Shown here: piece after piece, positions 9,054 through 17,440 of the stretch
Position numbering within the stretch: the first letter of the stretch is position 1
Layout of the letters: the number at the start of each line of letters is the position of its first letter
Assembly: GCA_002454045.1 (NCBI GenBank)
Contig: DKID01000017.1
Span: 1-64,000, forward strand
Source: Nitrospina sp. UBA6727
Lineage (GTDB): Bacteria; Nitrospinota; Nitrospinia; Nitrospinales; VA-1
Length of the DNA: 64,000 nucleotides
Direction of reading: 5' to 3'
The notes under the pieces: model-generated
Databases searched by the model: none
Told to the model about the DNA's origin: nothing
Seen by the model: only the letters and a program-made list of their open reading frames with translations
Translations under genes and position numbers: made by a program

Positions 9054-9881
9054 CTACACTGCGATTAAAGGAGTGGGATGATTCTGCTCGGCGACGATCA
9101 TTTCCGTCGCGTCGTCCCGCCCCAACGCTTGCCGCGCGGTGATGCGGGCTAGTTCCGGATGGTTGTTGGTTTCGCTCATGTGCATCAACACGACGAGGCG
9201 CAACCCGGAATGTTTAACGGTGGCCAACATTTCGCCGCAGGCTTCGTTGGAAAGATGCCCGACATCACTCCTAATTCTTTTTTTGGTGACCCATGGATAG
9301 GGACCGGCGTCCAGCATTTCCACATCGTGATTGGACTCGATGAGCAAGGCGTCAAGTTTTTGCAGTTTCCCCGCGACCGCCGCCGTCACCTTTCCTAAAT
9401 CGGTAGCGAGACCCAAGCGCAGTCCTCGATAATGAATGACGAACGCCACCGACTCTTCCGCGTCGTGGGGAGTAGCGTAAGGTTCCACGACCAACCCGTC
9501 GAAGTCAACAGGTTGTCCGGCGCGAATCCGAAAGAAGCCGGGAAGTTTTCCCAAGCAATGTTGCGCTCTGTCGTAAGTTCCTTCCGTGGTGTAGAGGGGG
9601 AGTTGATGTTTCCGCAAAAGCGGACCCATGCCGCGGATGTGGTCGGAGTGTTCGTGCGTGGCAAACACCGCGTCCAATTTATTCAGCGACCGACCGATGT
9701 GAGCCATGCGCTGGGAGAGTTTTTTTTCGCTCAAGCCGGCGTCAATCAAAACACATTTTCCGCCGGCCTCAATGTAAACCGAATTGCCGCCACTACCACT
9801 GGACAGCACGGAGAATTTCAAGTGCGGGCGCGGGCGGGCGGGGCTTGTAGCCAATGTGTCTGTACCTTCATAGTCGGACAA
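9054..9881 (-). CDS. MBL-fold metallohydrolase, WalJ/YycJ-like
   Basis: 275 residues of metallo-beta-lactamase fold. The core LKFSVLSSGSGGNSVYIEAG and the metal-binding ATHEHSDHIRGM (HxHxDH) are those of the YycJ/WalJ group of predicted DNA- or RNA-processing exonucleases. The start is uncertain: the only upstream initiator is a TTG at 9881, and the first 20 or so residues are Pro/Arg-rich and poorly convincing, so another TTG just before the conserved LKFSVLSS is possible. It is flanked by the accessory island on its 5' side. Confidence 0.85.
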   Translation of the reverse strand: MSDYEGTDTLATSPARPRPHLKFSVLSSGSGGNSVYIEAGGKCVLIDAGLSEKKLSQRMAHIGRSLNKLDAVFATHEHSDHIRGMGPLLRKHQLPLYTTEGTYDRAQHCLGKLPGFFRIRAGQPVDFDGLVVEPYATPHDAEESVAFVIHYRGLRLGLATDLGKVTAAVAGKLQKLDALLIESNHDVEMLDAGPYPWVTKKRIRSDVGHLSNEACGEMLATVKHSGLRLVVLMHMSETNNHPELARITARQALGRDDATEMIVAEQNHPTPLIAV

Positions 9882-10004
9882 GTGTCGTTGTGTTTCCAGA
9901 TGAGGTTTATAATTTTACTACCGCGACCGTTGCCACGATAACGAGCAACGACCGACGAAAATTCTAACACAGAAACACCCAACGCTTTCATCGGTCAACT
10001 GTTG

Positions 10005-10730
10005 TTAGCGCATGCGGTTCGCATGAGCAATTTGAACTGCCGACGACCACTCATTGCTCCGCTTGAGATTCTTGGCGATAACGAGCAAGTCTCGGTCGGG
10101 TGCTAACGGCACACTATGAAATGTCTGTCCCGTCTTACGCCTGTCAACCTTGATATCAAGCACGTACCGTCCGCAATAGACTTTGTAGTAATTAATCCCT
10201 TCGAATCGTTTGCGGATCGGGTCCATCGAGAAATGTCCAAGGCTCTCATCGTCCCATCGAGCTATACATACTGAGTAGAGTTCCTCGTTGCCAGCATCAC
10301 CGCTTAGGAGAATCTTGCGTAACGCTGGTTCATGTGGTCCAAGATTAACCTTGGCGAATACTGGGTGACTTGATGCATCAGCACGCCAAAGGACGGATAG
10401 AGCAAAAAGTTTCATGTGCCTATAGTTCACATCAGGCAGTCGCCAAGCAAGAACCTCGCCCTCATCTCTAATGGGCTCAAACTTATCGAAGTGTTGAAGC
10501 AAGGTGCGGGATGCGTAGTTGTCCCAGGGTCCGAAGATATCCTCTCCCTCCCGAGTGACAATACTCTGGTCATAAATGCCGATTGGCATCTTTTTAGGAT
10601 ATACACCCGGGGCGTTTGTTTCGAGTTTCAGTGGACCCGCATTCTGTTCTGGTAACTTGTAGAACGCCCGAGGCACTACGTGGGACTTAATCGCTTTGCC
10701 ATGGAATCCAGTAAGCTTGCATGTAAACAT
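10005..10730 (-). CDS. Hypothetical protein with HNH-like N-terminal motif (accessory island)
   Basis: 241 residues from the ATG at 10730; an in-frame start seven codons upstream is possible. The N-terminus reads CKLTGFHGKAIKSHVVPRAF. A Cys followed by Ser-His-x-x-Pro-x-x-Phe resembles the first half of HNH-type proteins that begin CxxCG...SHxxP, but the second cysteine pair is not visible and no catalytic Asn-His follows. The rest is mixed alpha/beta with no family I recognise. Base composition and codon use (AGA, AGG, ATA, TTA) differ from the G/C-rich neighbours, as in the next gene. Its function is unknown; horizontal acquisition is inferred. Confidence 0.65.
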   Translation of the reverse strand: MFTCKLTGFHGKAIKSHVVPRAFYKLPEQNAGPLKLETNAPGVYPKKMPIGIYDQSIVTREGEDIFGPWDNYASRTLLQHFDKFEPIRDEGEVLAWRLPDVNYRHMKLFALSVLWRADASSHPVFAKVNLGPHEPALRKILLSGDAGNEELYSVCIARWDDESLGHFSMDPIRKRFEGINYYKVYCGRYVLDIKVDRRKTGQTFHSVPLAPDRDLLVIAKNLKRSNEWSSAVQIAHANRMR

Positions 10731-10811
10731 TGCACTAACCCCTAGCCACAAAACCCACGCAGGCTACACTTCTTGCAGCCAGAGTAAACTTGAGCAACCT
10801 GCTATATGTAT

Positions 10812-11147
10812 TCATCGGTTCCATAACCAAGCGGATATCTTCTTAGCCTTAATAAGCACGATAGAGGAGTAGGTAAATAGTATCACCCAATAAAAAACAA
10901 CAGCGTGCTCATGATCAATGTGGTTATCAGCAATGCCCCGAATTAATCCGTAAATAATTGAGTAATCAACTCTAAAAATATAGTCCCAGTTCCACGATCC
11001 AAGGAACAACTCCTTGCAGTTAAGAAAAAGTACCACAAAGTATATGATTGCTATGAAATATACTTCTTTCGGTGAGTGAGCTTTAATCTTTTCTAGCATA
11101 GATATCAATTTACGTATCCTCCCAGTACTAGCATATGATGTGAACAT
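10812..11147 (-). CDS. Hypothetical small membrane protein (accessory island)
   Basis: 111 residues from the ATG at 11147 (a TTG at 11162 is an alternative). Two strongly hydrophobic stretches are visible (VYFIAIIYFVVLFLNCKELF and AVVFYWVILFTYSSIVLI), separated by an acidic/His-containing loop with HIDHEHA. I recognise no family. The gene is AT-rich and lies 81 bases upstream of the HNH-like gene on the same strand, so the two may be co-transcribed. Together they interrupt the walJ-aroB interval. Confidence 0.55.
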   Translation of the reverse strand: MFTSYASTGRIRKLISMLEKIKAHSPKEVYFIAIIYFVVLFLNCKELFLGSWNWDYIFRVDYSIIYGLIRGIADNHIDHEHAVVFYWVILFTYSSIVLIKAKKISAWLWNR

Positions 11148-11224
11148 AGTACCGTCTTTCAACTAACAAATCGTATCTGTACGACCCGCGGGATTTAGGA
11201 GCACCAATTTTTTAAATCACCTTC

Positions 11225-12295
11225 TCAAAGTACTTTTAAAATTTCTGCTTCCGGGATGTGGTCGACGATTTCTATGGAACCGATTTTTTTTACTAGAACA
11301 AATTTTATTTTGTGGTCGGTGGTTTTTTTGTCATGGTACAAAGATTCAATCACCGCGGCGGAATCCAATTCTGGCATCTCAATCGGCAGGCCTAGTTTTT
11401 TCAGCAGAGCCCCCAGGCGCTTTGGAACATCTTTCGAACATTTCCCCATTGAACAAGATAGTTCCGCGGCACGCACCATTCCTATTGCCACCGCCTCCCC
11501 ATGCGTGAAGCGGGAATAGTCTGTCAACGATTCGATGGCGTGACCTAAAGTGTGCCCGAAGTTAAGAATCATCCGGTAATGAATTTCCCGCTCATCTTTT
11601 TCGATCACCGCCGACTTTATGGCGCAGGAAGTCTCGACGATATGGGAAAGACATTCGTGATCGCGGTTGAGAATTTTCTTGTCGTGGGTTTCCAAAAATT
11701 CAAAAAGCTTGGCGTCGGATATGACTCCATATTTTACAATCTCCGCCAGCCCCGCTCGGTATTCTTTCGGCGACAGCGTTTTGAGAGTTTCCAAATCCGC
11801 CACCACCATGCGTGGTTGATAAAACGCTCCGATTATATTTTTTCCTTTGGGATGATTGACCGCGGTTTTCCCGCCGACGCTACTGTCAACTTGGGAAAGC
11901 AAAGTGGTGGGCATTTGCATGAAAGGAATTCCCCGCTGGTAAGTGGCTGCGACGAAGCCCGCCAAATCTCCAATCACTCCGCCGCCTAAAGCGACTAAGG
12001 CGGATTTTCTATCGCACTGCAATTCCAACAGACGGTCGTATAATTTTTCTGCCTGGCTCAGATTTTTGGCGGACTCGCCTTCTGGAACTTCGATGATGTC
12101 GGTCGCCCACCCTTGCGCGACGAAACTGGCTGCCACCTCTTCGCCGTAGAGACGGTTGATGGAGGGATGCGTGACGACCACAACCCGGCTGGGATTAAGG
12201 ACGGTCTTGAGAAACTCGCCGCCGCGGTTTCTAATTCCGCTGCCGATGAGAATGTCATAACTTCTTTTGCCGAGGTCGATGGTTAGGCGTTGCAT
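11225..12295 (-). CDS. aroB: 3-dehydroquinate synthase
   Basis: AroB converts DAHP to 3-dehydroquinate, the second step of the shikimate pathway, using NAD and a divalent metal. 356 residues is the standard length. Visible family blocks are ALGGGVIGDLAGFVAATYQR (NAD-binding), MPTTLLSQVDSSVGGKTAVN, and the metal ligands in GLAEIVKYG, LNFGHTLGHAIE and THGEAVAIGM. No other shikimate gene adjoins it. MqnA at 40464 uses chorismate, the end product of this pathway. Confidence 0.97.
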   Translation of the reverse strand: MQRLTIDLGKRSYDILIGSGIRNRGGEFLKTVLNPSRVVVVTHPSINRLYGEEVAASFVAQGWATDIIEVPEGESAKNLSQAEKLYDRLLELQCDRKSALVALGGGVIGDLAGFVAATYQRGIPFMQMPTTLLSQVDSSVGGKTAVNHPKGKNIIGAFYQPRMVVADLETLKTLSPKEYRAGLAEIVKYGVISDAKLFEFLETHDKKILNRDHECLSHIVETSCAIKSAVIEKDEREIHYRMILNFGHTLGHAIESLTDYSRFTHGEAVAIGMVRAAELSCSMGKCSKDVPKRLGALLKKLGLPIEMPELDSAAVIESLYHDKKTTDHKIKFVLVKKIGSIEIVDHIPEAEILKVL

Positions 12296-12491
12296 ATTTT
12301 TATTTTAGGATTTTGTATTTCCGTTGCGGAGTTAAATTTTTTCTGGTTTGCTTTGCGACTTGTGCATCGCTCGGCTTCGTTCGTCATTCTAGCGCCCCGG
12401 AAAGGAACTGGCAAGAGTCCGCGGTTTCATGCTCGTCGTGGTGGAAATGTCGGTTGCAAAGATCGCGCGATTCCCTTACAGTTTCTGCATC

Positions 12492-13826
12492 ATGAAGCAA
12501 GTCTATTTGAATACTTTTGGTTGTCAGATGAACGTCGCCGACACGGACAGGATGGAACTCGTCCTGTTTCATTCTGGCTATCAGCGGACTTTGGAAAAAG
12601 AGGACGCGGATTTGATTCTTGTCAACACTTGTTCAATTCGGGAAAAGGCGGAGCAAAAAACATTTTCTCTGTTCGGCGGTTTGAGGTCTCTAAAAGTTTC
12701 CAACCCGGATTTGATTTTGGGCTTGACCGGATGCCTCGGTCAGCAGGAAGGGGAACAACTTCTCAAGCGCATGCCGTATTTAGATTTCGTGATGGGCCCC
12801 GACCAAGTGGAAGGAATCGCCCAAGCCGTGGACCGGGTGCGGAGCACGGGCGAACCTTTTGTCTGGACCGGCTTTGATCACGGAAAAGTTTATTCCATTC
12901 CCGAACTGTCCGATGACTTGCCGCGGGCTCCCGGTCCCAGCGCGTTTGTGAACATCATCAAAGGTTGCGACAAGTTTTGTACTTTTTGCGTTGTTCCGTT
13001 TACTCGCGGGAGGGAAAAGTCACGGGAGCCGGAAGAACTGTTCGGAGAAATCCGTCATCTAGTAAATCGCGGCGCGAAAGAAATTATATTGCTGGGGCAA
13101 AACGTGAACTCTTACGGCAAGCGGGGATTGAAGAACGCCATGCCGTTTCACGAACTTTTGTACCGTGTCGCGGAAATTCCTGGGCTGCAAAGATTACGGT
13201 TCACCACCAGCCATCCAAACGATTTCACCCGCGAGACCATCCGCGCTTATCGGGACTTGGACATGCTGATGAATCATCTGCATCTTCCGGTTCAGAGCGG
13301 AAACAACCGAGTGCTTAAAGCCATGCGCAGAGACCACACCATAGAAGAATATTTGGATTTGCTTGCGGAACTAAAATCAGCGGTTCCGGACATCTCTCTC
13401 TCCACCGACATCATTGTTGGTTTCCCCGGCGAAACCGATGAAGATTTTGAGGACACGCTAAAAGTTATGGAAGAAGTCGGCTACAGTAGTAGTTTCATGT
13501 TTGCTTACAGTCCGAGACCCGGAACCCCGGCGAGTGAGTTGCCCGACTCGGTTCCCGACGAAACTAAAAAGCGCAGACTTCAAGAAACCATTTCTCTGCA
13601 AAGTCGGCGGACCGAACAACGGGGACAATCTTTCGTCGGTAAAAATGTTGCAGTTCTAATCGAAGGCAAGTCTTCAAAGCCTGGCTACATTTTCAAGGGG
13701 AGAAATCCACAATACTGGAATGTAAATATACGGGGCGGGGAAAGCCTATTGAGGGCTGGCGCAACGGCGCATGTGCAAGTCGAACAAGTTTCGGGACATT
13801 CCCTCAACGGCAGAGCGATCCTCTAA
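12492..13826 (+). CDS. miaB: tRNA-2-methylthio-N6-isopentenyladenosine synthase MiaB
   Basis: MiaB is a radical-SAM methylthiotransferase that adds a methylthio group to i6A37 of tRNAs reading UNN codons. From the ATG at 12492 it is 444 residues. It has the N-terminal MTTase domain (VYLNTFGCQMNVADTDRM with cluster cysteines, further cysteines in NTCSIREKAEQ and GCLGQQEGEQ), the radical-SAM CxxxCxxC (GCDKFCTFCVVPFTRG) and a C-terminal TRAM domain. The extra 21 upstream codons in frame do not look like MiaB. The stop overlaps the stop of the convergent gene at 13823. Confidence 0.97.
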   Translation: MKQVYLNTFGCQMNVADTDRMELVLFHSGYQRTLEKEDADLILVNTCSIREKAEQKTFSLFGGLRSLKVSNPDLILGLTGCLGQQEGEQLLKRMPYLDFVMGPDQVEGIAQAVDRVRSTGEPFVWTGFDHGKVYSIPELSDDLPRAPGPSAFVNIIKGCDKFCTFCVVPFTRGREKSREPEELFGEIRHLVNRGAKEIILLGQNVNSYGKRGLKNAMPFHELLYRVAEIPGLQRLRFTTSHPNDFTRETIRAYRDLDMLMNHLHLPVQSGNNRVLKAMRRDHTIEEYLDLLAELKSAVPDISLSTDIIVGFPGETDEDFEDTLKVMEEVGYSSSFMFAYSPRPGTPASELPDSVPDETKKRRLQETISLQSRRTEQRGQSFVGKNVAVLIEGKSSKPGYIFKGRNPQYWNVNIRGGESLLRAGATAHVQVEQVSGHSLNGRAIL

Positions 13827-15268
13827 TAAATAGCCAGGCGGGAATAGACTTCCTCTTCCACGCCCGCCAGTTGCGGGAGCACCACTTTTAGGGCAACACG
13901 TGTTTCGCGGATAAATTTCAACTCGGGCGGTCGGTCCCTCTCGGCAAACCGATGAAGCGTGTCGGTGCAAAAATGATCCAGTTCGACAATCTGGTTCAAC
14001 GTGTCCGCGGGCAGATCTTCCAGTCCGACCCCGTGGTCTTCCAGAAACCTCAACACTCCGACCAGGCTAAACTTGATGTCCACGCATTGTTCCCTCAAGC
14101 CCGCTACCGTGTGGGATTCGTGGGTCTTAATGTCCTCGTGAATTTTAAACAAAAGTTCACGCAGGCAACCGTAGAACATTTCATGTTGTTTTTTATCCTG
14201 GAACAAATCTCCTTGTCCTCCGAACAACAGAAAAAAAACCGTTTCCAGTTTATACTTGTTCGAAGCCATGACCGTGTAAAGCATGGATTTGAATTCCACC
14301 GCGTCGAAAGATAATTTCAAACTCCGAAACATTTTATTCAGAGGACTCAACTCGCCCTTCACAACTCGGTTGGCGTTGGCGCGAACGAAAGGCCCGGACT
14401 CCGTTTGCCCAACCGGAATCATTCGCACTCCCCCCTCTTCACACCCGACGACAGTCCATTCTTTCAGGGACTCCAAAAATTCCGTGACGGAAAAAACTTT
14501 CACCTGCCGCAGTACTTCCGAGTTCATGGAAAAGAGGATTTGCAACAGTTGCTTTTCCAGCGCGGCACAACAAAATTTTTCATCCTCGCAGAGTGCGTTC
14601 ATTTGCGTAGCCAAAGGGATATAGAGTGCCCGCATGCGTAATCGGTTAAGCCGGTATTGCCGCGCGGAATAAGGACGAACCCGATAGACTCCCTTTTCGT
14701 AATCAACAAGGTCTATCAAAAGTATATCCCCGGGACGCGACGAAAAACTCTTGTATAGAGACCGCATATCCCAGACCGTAACCGTCATGCAACTTTTTCC
14801 AGGCATCCATTCATTGACCTTGATTTCTTCTGGGAAGCGCGCGCAATACTGATAAAAAGGAACAATGTCCTGAATGTAATAAGACTTTTTCAATCTAGGA
14901 ATTTCATTCCCTTCCGGATCAAGAAACGTCCATTCACTTTCTTCAAGATTTATCGGCGTGAACGGAATCAAACGATGTCCGGGAATCAGGACACCTTGCT
15001 TCAACTCCCATGCCCCAAGTTGCACCGACAAAGATATGTGGCTGATTTTATCGACCACCGCACGAAGAGGAACGAAATCATTTCCAAGAATTCCGATTAG
15101 CGAAGAATGGTTGCGCAAAAATTTTTCAAGCCGCTTTCTCGCGGAGTTGGAAACTTCTTTTTGCCATCTACTTTCCAAACGCTTGACAAAATCTTCGCCG
15201 TTGAATTGAATCCTCGATTTTCGGATGAGCGTTTCCGCCAGATGGGTGAGGGATATTCGGTTTGTCAT
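13823..15268 (-). CDS. Unrecognised 481-residue protein
   Basis: No family recognised. From the ATG at 15268 the protein is 481 residues, soluble, with no signal peptide or membrane helix. The first half is mixed alpha/beta and contains aromatic-rich stretches (EWTFLDPEGNEIPRLKKSYY). The second half is helical and rich in His, Leu and Glu (EMFYGCLRELLFKIHEDIKT, ELDHFCTDTLHRFAERDRP). Codon use fits the neighbours, so it looks native rather than newly acquired. It converges on miaB with a 4-base overlap of the two stop codons. A longer frame up to 15361 exists, but its N-terminus (HRLDRRFTKPHQQF) is not convincing. Confidence 0.8.
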   Translation of the reverse strand: MTNRISLTHLAETLIRKSRIQFNGEDFVKRLESRWQKEVSNSARKRLEKFLRNHSSLIGILGNDFVPLRAVVDKISHISLSVQLGAWELKQGVLIPGHRLIPFTPINLEESEWTFLDPEGNEIPRLKKSYYIQDIVPFYQYCARFPEEIKVNEWMPGKSCMTVTVWDMRSLYKSFSSRPGDILLIDLVDYEKGVYRVRPYSARQYRLNRLRMRALYIPLATQMNALCEDEKFCCAALEKQLLQILFSMNSEVLRQVKVFSVTEFLESLKEWTVVGCEEGGVRMIPVGQTESGPFVRANANRVVKGELSPLNKMFRSLKLSFDAVEFKSMLYTVMASNKYKLETVFFLLFGGQGDLFQDKKQHEMFYGCLRELLFKIHEDIKTHESHTVAGLREQCVDIKFSLVGVLRFLEDHGVGLEDLPADTLNQIVELDHFCTDTLHRFAERDRPPELKFIRETRVALKVVLPQLAGVEEEVYSRLAIY

Positions 15269-15416
15269 AATTAATCGAGGAAGTGAACGAGATGCACAAG
15301 AAAAACTACTCGACAAGAATTGTTGATGAGGCTTGGTAAAACGGCGGTCCAACCGATGCACCCGCGCAGGCTAGCATAATTTTGCCAAGGTGTTAAGTCG
15401 CGACTTTGCTATTTGT

Positions 15417-15445
15417 TTGATTTTGGTTATGGAGAAAGTTAAGAT
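15417..15445 (+). promoter_or_regulatory. Sigma-70-like promoter candidate for the small gene at 15480
   Basis: TTGATT at 15417-15422 and TAAGAT at 15440-15445 are separated by 17 bases, each matching four or more of six consensus positions. Transcription would start near 15452, leaving a leader of about 28 bases that contains AGGAG seven bases before the ATG. The position fits the gene downstream well, but there is no independent support. Confidence 0.4.
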
Positions 15446-15479
15446 TTTATTATCCACTAATTAAAGCAGGAGATGTTTC

Positions 15480-15731
15480 ATGGCCCTCAATTTTGAACCC
15501 GTTTATCAGGAAGTCTTCGCCAAATTTAAAACACGGAAAAAATTCGTGATACGCTCCGTCGAAAAAAATATTTTAACCGTTGAGCAAGATGAGGAAATCT
15601 GCGGACAAAAAGAGCCCAAAGTTTTTGAGTTCAAAAGCCCGCGCGAGTTTGAGGAATTTGTCCGACTGGAAAACCAATTTGAGAACGATATAGAAAAACA
15701 GTTGCAAGGCAACAAAATGCCCTACCGCTAA
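15480..15731 (+). CDS. Small hypothetical protein (83 residues)
   Basis: 83 residues with a good Shine-Dalgarno (AGGAG at 15468-15472) before the ATG. The protein is highly charged, begins LNFEPVYQEVFAKFKTRKKF, has alternating hydrophobic residues suggesting a few beta strands (FVIRSVEKNILTVEQ), and ends in a helical acidic/basic tail. There is one cysteine, no signal peptide and no membrane segment. It stands alone between two minus-strand genes with its own promoter candidate. I do not recognise a family. Confidence 0.7.
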   Translation: MALNFEPVYQEVFAKFKTRKKFVIRSVEKNILTVEQDEEICGQKEPKVFEFKSPREFEEFVRLENQFENDIEKQLQGNKMPYR

Positions 15732-15880
15732 CCGCCGCGCCGCTTCCAATCATTCGGTTATACCCTCACGAGGCATAAAGACAGAGATGAACGAGTTGTT
15801 GCGGCAGCATGGGTTCGGATTATTTTTTCGCGAAGTGTGTTTTTTGAAGTTGCTCGGATAACGCCGGGTTTGAGTTCGCT

Positions 15881-17131
15881 TCATTCAAAGTTTTTCAGGA
15901 CGATGGCGGAATTTTTTGACCCGAACGAAATGCAGTTGCTGACGGCAATATTCATTTTGCTTTCTCTTCCTACATTGGCGACGTAGTCCATGTCGCATTC
16001 CGGGTCCGGGTTTTCCATATTGATGGTGGGAGTCATGAACTTGTTTTTTAGAGAAAGCGCCGAAACGGTTACCCCCAGAGACCCCGATGCTCCCTGCGGA
16101 TGCCCCACCATTGATTTTGTAGAACTGGACGGAATGTTCATGGCTTGGTTATTAAAGGTTTGCTTGACCGCCAACGTTTCGACTTTATCGTTGATCAATG
16201 TCGATGTTCCGTGGAAATTGATATAGTCCACTTCCTCTTTATTCACCCGCCCGTCACGCAAGGCAAGGCTCATCGCTCGCGACGATTGCTTCCCGTCCGG
16301 CATCATGGCTACTCGGTGAAACGCATCACAGGTCGTACCATATCCGACAATTTCGGCGATGATCTCGGCCCCCCGCGCCTTGGCATGTTCCAACTCTTCC
16401 AGAACAACCATCCATGAACCTTCCGCCAGGACAAAACCTTCGCGGTCTCGATTGAAGGGGCGGGAGCCTCGTATCGGAGAATCGTTAAAGTTCATCGGGT
16501 TGACTTTCATTCTCTCAAACCCTTGCATCATCGCGGGAGTGACGCAGGACTCCACGCCGCCCGAGACAAACCAGTCCTCTTGACCAAATCGAATGGTGTT
16601 GAAAGCATAACCCAAGGCGTCGGTGGAACTGGTGCATCCGTTGGAGATTACATGGCTTCGTCCCTGCAAGCCAAAGTACATGGAGATTTCGCTGGAAAGC
16701 ATGCCCACCAGAGAATTGGAGATGGCGTAAGGACTGATCTTATTTTTTTGTTTCGAGAAATAAATCTCGAATTGTTTTTCCGAATAGTCGAACCCCGACC
16801 CGCCGCTGCCGACCAAAACCCCTAGCCCTTCAAAATCCTCTTCCGAAAAATCAGTAAGATCAATCCCGGCGTGGGCTAATGCTTCTTGAGTGGACGCCAC
16901 GGCAAGCGGGACGGAACGCGGCAGTTTTTTTAAATCCGATTTGGAAAAATAAATGGAAGGATCAAATTGGGTTACTTCACCGGCGATCTGGCAAGCCAGA
17001 GATGAAGGGTCAAAACTGGTTATGCGGTTGATGCCGCTAATCCCTTTGCAAGTGTTTTCCCAAAAATTTTTTAGACCGATGCCATTCGGACTCACTGCGC
17101 CCAGGCCGGTGATCACCACTCTACGCAACAT
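15881..17131 (-). CDS. Beta-ketoacyl-ACP synthase, KAS II type (divergent, stand-alone)
   Basis: 416 residues of thiolase-fold ketosynthase. The catalytic triad is present: Cys166 in SNGCTSSTDALG, His307 in NFHGTST and His344 in KSMVGHPQGASG. The active-site Cys context (CTSSTDA) differs from the CATGTH-type of housekeeping FabF, and no acpP, fabD, fabG or fabH adjoins it. It could extend acyl chains for a specialised lipid or a second FabF-like role. It runs on the minus strand with a large gap upstream. Condensing activity is well supported; the pathway is not. Confidence 0.85.
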   Translation of the reverse strand: MLRRVVITGLGAVSPNGIGLKNFWENTCKGISGINRITSFDPSSLACQIAGEVTQFDPSIYFSKSDLKKLPRSVPLAVASTQEALAHAGIDLTDFSEEDFEGLGVLVGSGGSGFDYSEKQFEIYFSKQKNKISPYAISNSLVGMLSSEISMYFGLQGRSHVISNGCTSSTDALGYAFNTIRFGQEDWFVSGGVESCVTPAMMQGFERMKVNPMNFNDSPIRGSRPFNRDREGFVLAEGSWMVVLEELEHAKARGAEIIAEIVGYGTTCDAFHRVAMMPDGKQSSRAMSLALRDGRVNKEEVDYINFHGTSTLINDKVETLAVKQTFNNQAMNIPSSSTKSMVGHPQGASGSLGVTVSALSLKNKFMTPTINMENPDPECDMDYVANVGRESKMNIAVSNCISFGSKNSAIVLKNFE

Positions 17132-17440
17132 AGTTTGTTAATCAGGCTCTCGAATAATTCTAACTTCATAAGCCGTCACCTTTTTTGAAACGCGGGGCGG
17201 CGGGCAACTTATGGCAGCATTAATTTTTCGAGGCGCCTTTAGAATTCAGACCGCTGTTGATATTAAGTTATGAAGTTATGGTAGCATACGGATATTGAAC
17301 CGGGCAACGACGCGGCGGCTAAAACGGCGCACCTCGCTGATTCGCGGAAACTTAGAAAAGTCCGCGACGCCGCTTCGCCGCTGGCGCATTCATCATCGGT
17401 TTGGTCGTCAACGCTTTCCCGTTCCCGACGCTGATTCCTT
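17132..17440. other. 309-base gap between divergent ketosynthase and nagZ genes
   Basis: No gene is seen here. It must hold the promoters of the two divergent genes. TTGATA at 17258-17263 with TAGCAT at 17282-17287 (18-base spacing) is a weak plus-strand promoter candidate that would give nagZ a leader of about 150 bases. The nearby repeats of AAGTTATG (17266-17280) are short. Nothing else stands out. Confidence 0.3.

Noticed and set aside
12290..12877. 195-residue plus-strand open frame before and within miaB
   Set aside because: It runs out of frame through the start of miaB; the upstream part has no start signal and no known features.
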